A stretch of DNA of 64,000 nucleotides from Flavisolibacter tropicus (GTDB taxonomy: Bacteria; Bacteroidota; Bacteroidia; Chitinophagales; Chitinophagaceae). A model generated the notes under the pieces. It was given only the letters and a program-made list of their open reading frames with translations, made no database searches and had not been told where the DNA came from. The position numbers were made by a program, and so were the translations under genes. Below, piece after piece: positions 63,928 through 64,000 of the stretch (its first letter is position 1; each line of letters begins with the position of its first letter). Location of the stretch: NCBI RefSeq assembly GCF_001644645.1, contig NZ_CP011390.1:3158001-3222000 (forward strand), in the 5' to 3' direction.

Positions 63928-64000
63928 TTACATGTTTAAAATTTTTCATCGCAAGGGCGATAAAAGTAGTTTTGAATGAGAACCGCTTCAATAGACTATA

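Overview
The window is chromosomal DNA of a Bacteroidota bacterium, most likely of the Chitinophagaceae (Chitinophaga/Niastella type). The evidence is the TAnnTTTG -7 promoter boxes close to start codons, the lack of strong Shine-Dalgarno sequences, and the family content: a DUF4834 membrane protein, a SurA-type isomerase, an HYC_CC_PP protein, Bacteroidota-type Rhs cores ending in DPLTK..PYQFASN..DLDG, and WD40-caspase proteins. Genus-level assignment is inference.

0-20 kb is mostly housekeeping. It holds an EamA exporter, a minus-strand run of SixA phosphatase, a PurF-type amidotransferase, a seven-PAS histidine kinase and a periplasmic parvulin, then the conserved rimP-nusA-infB operon with a recognisable promoter and a terminator-like hairpin in its leader. 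A CAU tRNA, a second PAS kinase, an MltF-like lytic transglycosylase and a cysteine desulfurase follow. 20-28.6 kb has a ThDP enzyme with a nitroreductase, a ygiB-ygiC-like pair, a beta-barrel protein, hflX, a Rieske protein and tRNA-Asn.

28.7-36 kb is a zone of genome erosion. A REP-type palindrome family is scattered here next to a broken REP-associated tyrosine transposase (RAYT) gene. A copper cluster (HMA-TonB receptor, frameshifted HYC_CC_PP gene, 5'-truncated copA) ends abruptly at tandem REP copies. A PAS-nucleotide cyclase and a second RAYT remnant follow.

36-50.8 kb is the most unusual part. A secreted WD40-caspase protein is followed by an 11-kb, roughly palindromic Rhs polymorphic-toxin island. 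It has an outer inverted repeat of about 893 bp (Rhs core) and an inner inverted repeat of about 1,913 bp (toxin tip B plus its lipoprotein partner). Nested in it are four different C-terminal toxin tips: GH104 lambda-endolysin-like, GH24 T4-lysozyme-like, and two unknown. Each is followed within 6-12 bp by a small exported protein, lipoprotein in three of the four types, that is a candidate immunity protein. The geometry means recombination between the inverted cores would exchange the tips carried by the two cores. All cores lack their N-terminal part, so the island could be a silent toxin reservoir rather than an expressed locus.

50.9-64 kb returns to ordinary metabolism and envelope genes: a beta-barrel protein, a membrane acyltransferase-like protein, NamZ (DUF1343) muramidase, a META-domain protein, CutC, a radical SAM enzyme, and a minus-strand L-fucose catabolism cluster (SDR dehydrogenase, L-fuconate dehydratase, SSS symporter, mutarotase).
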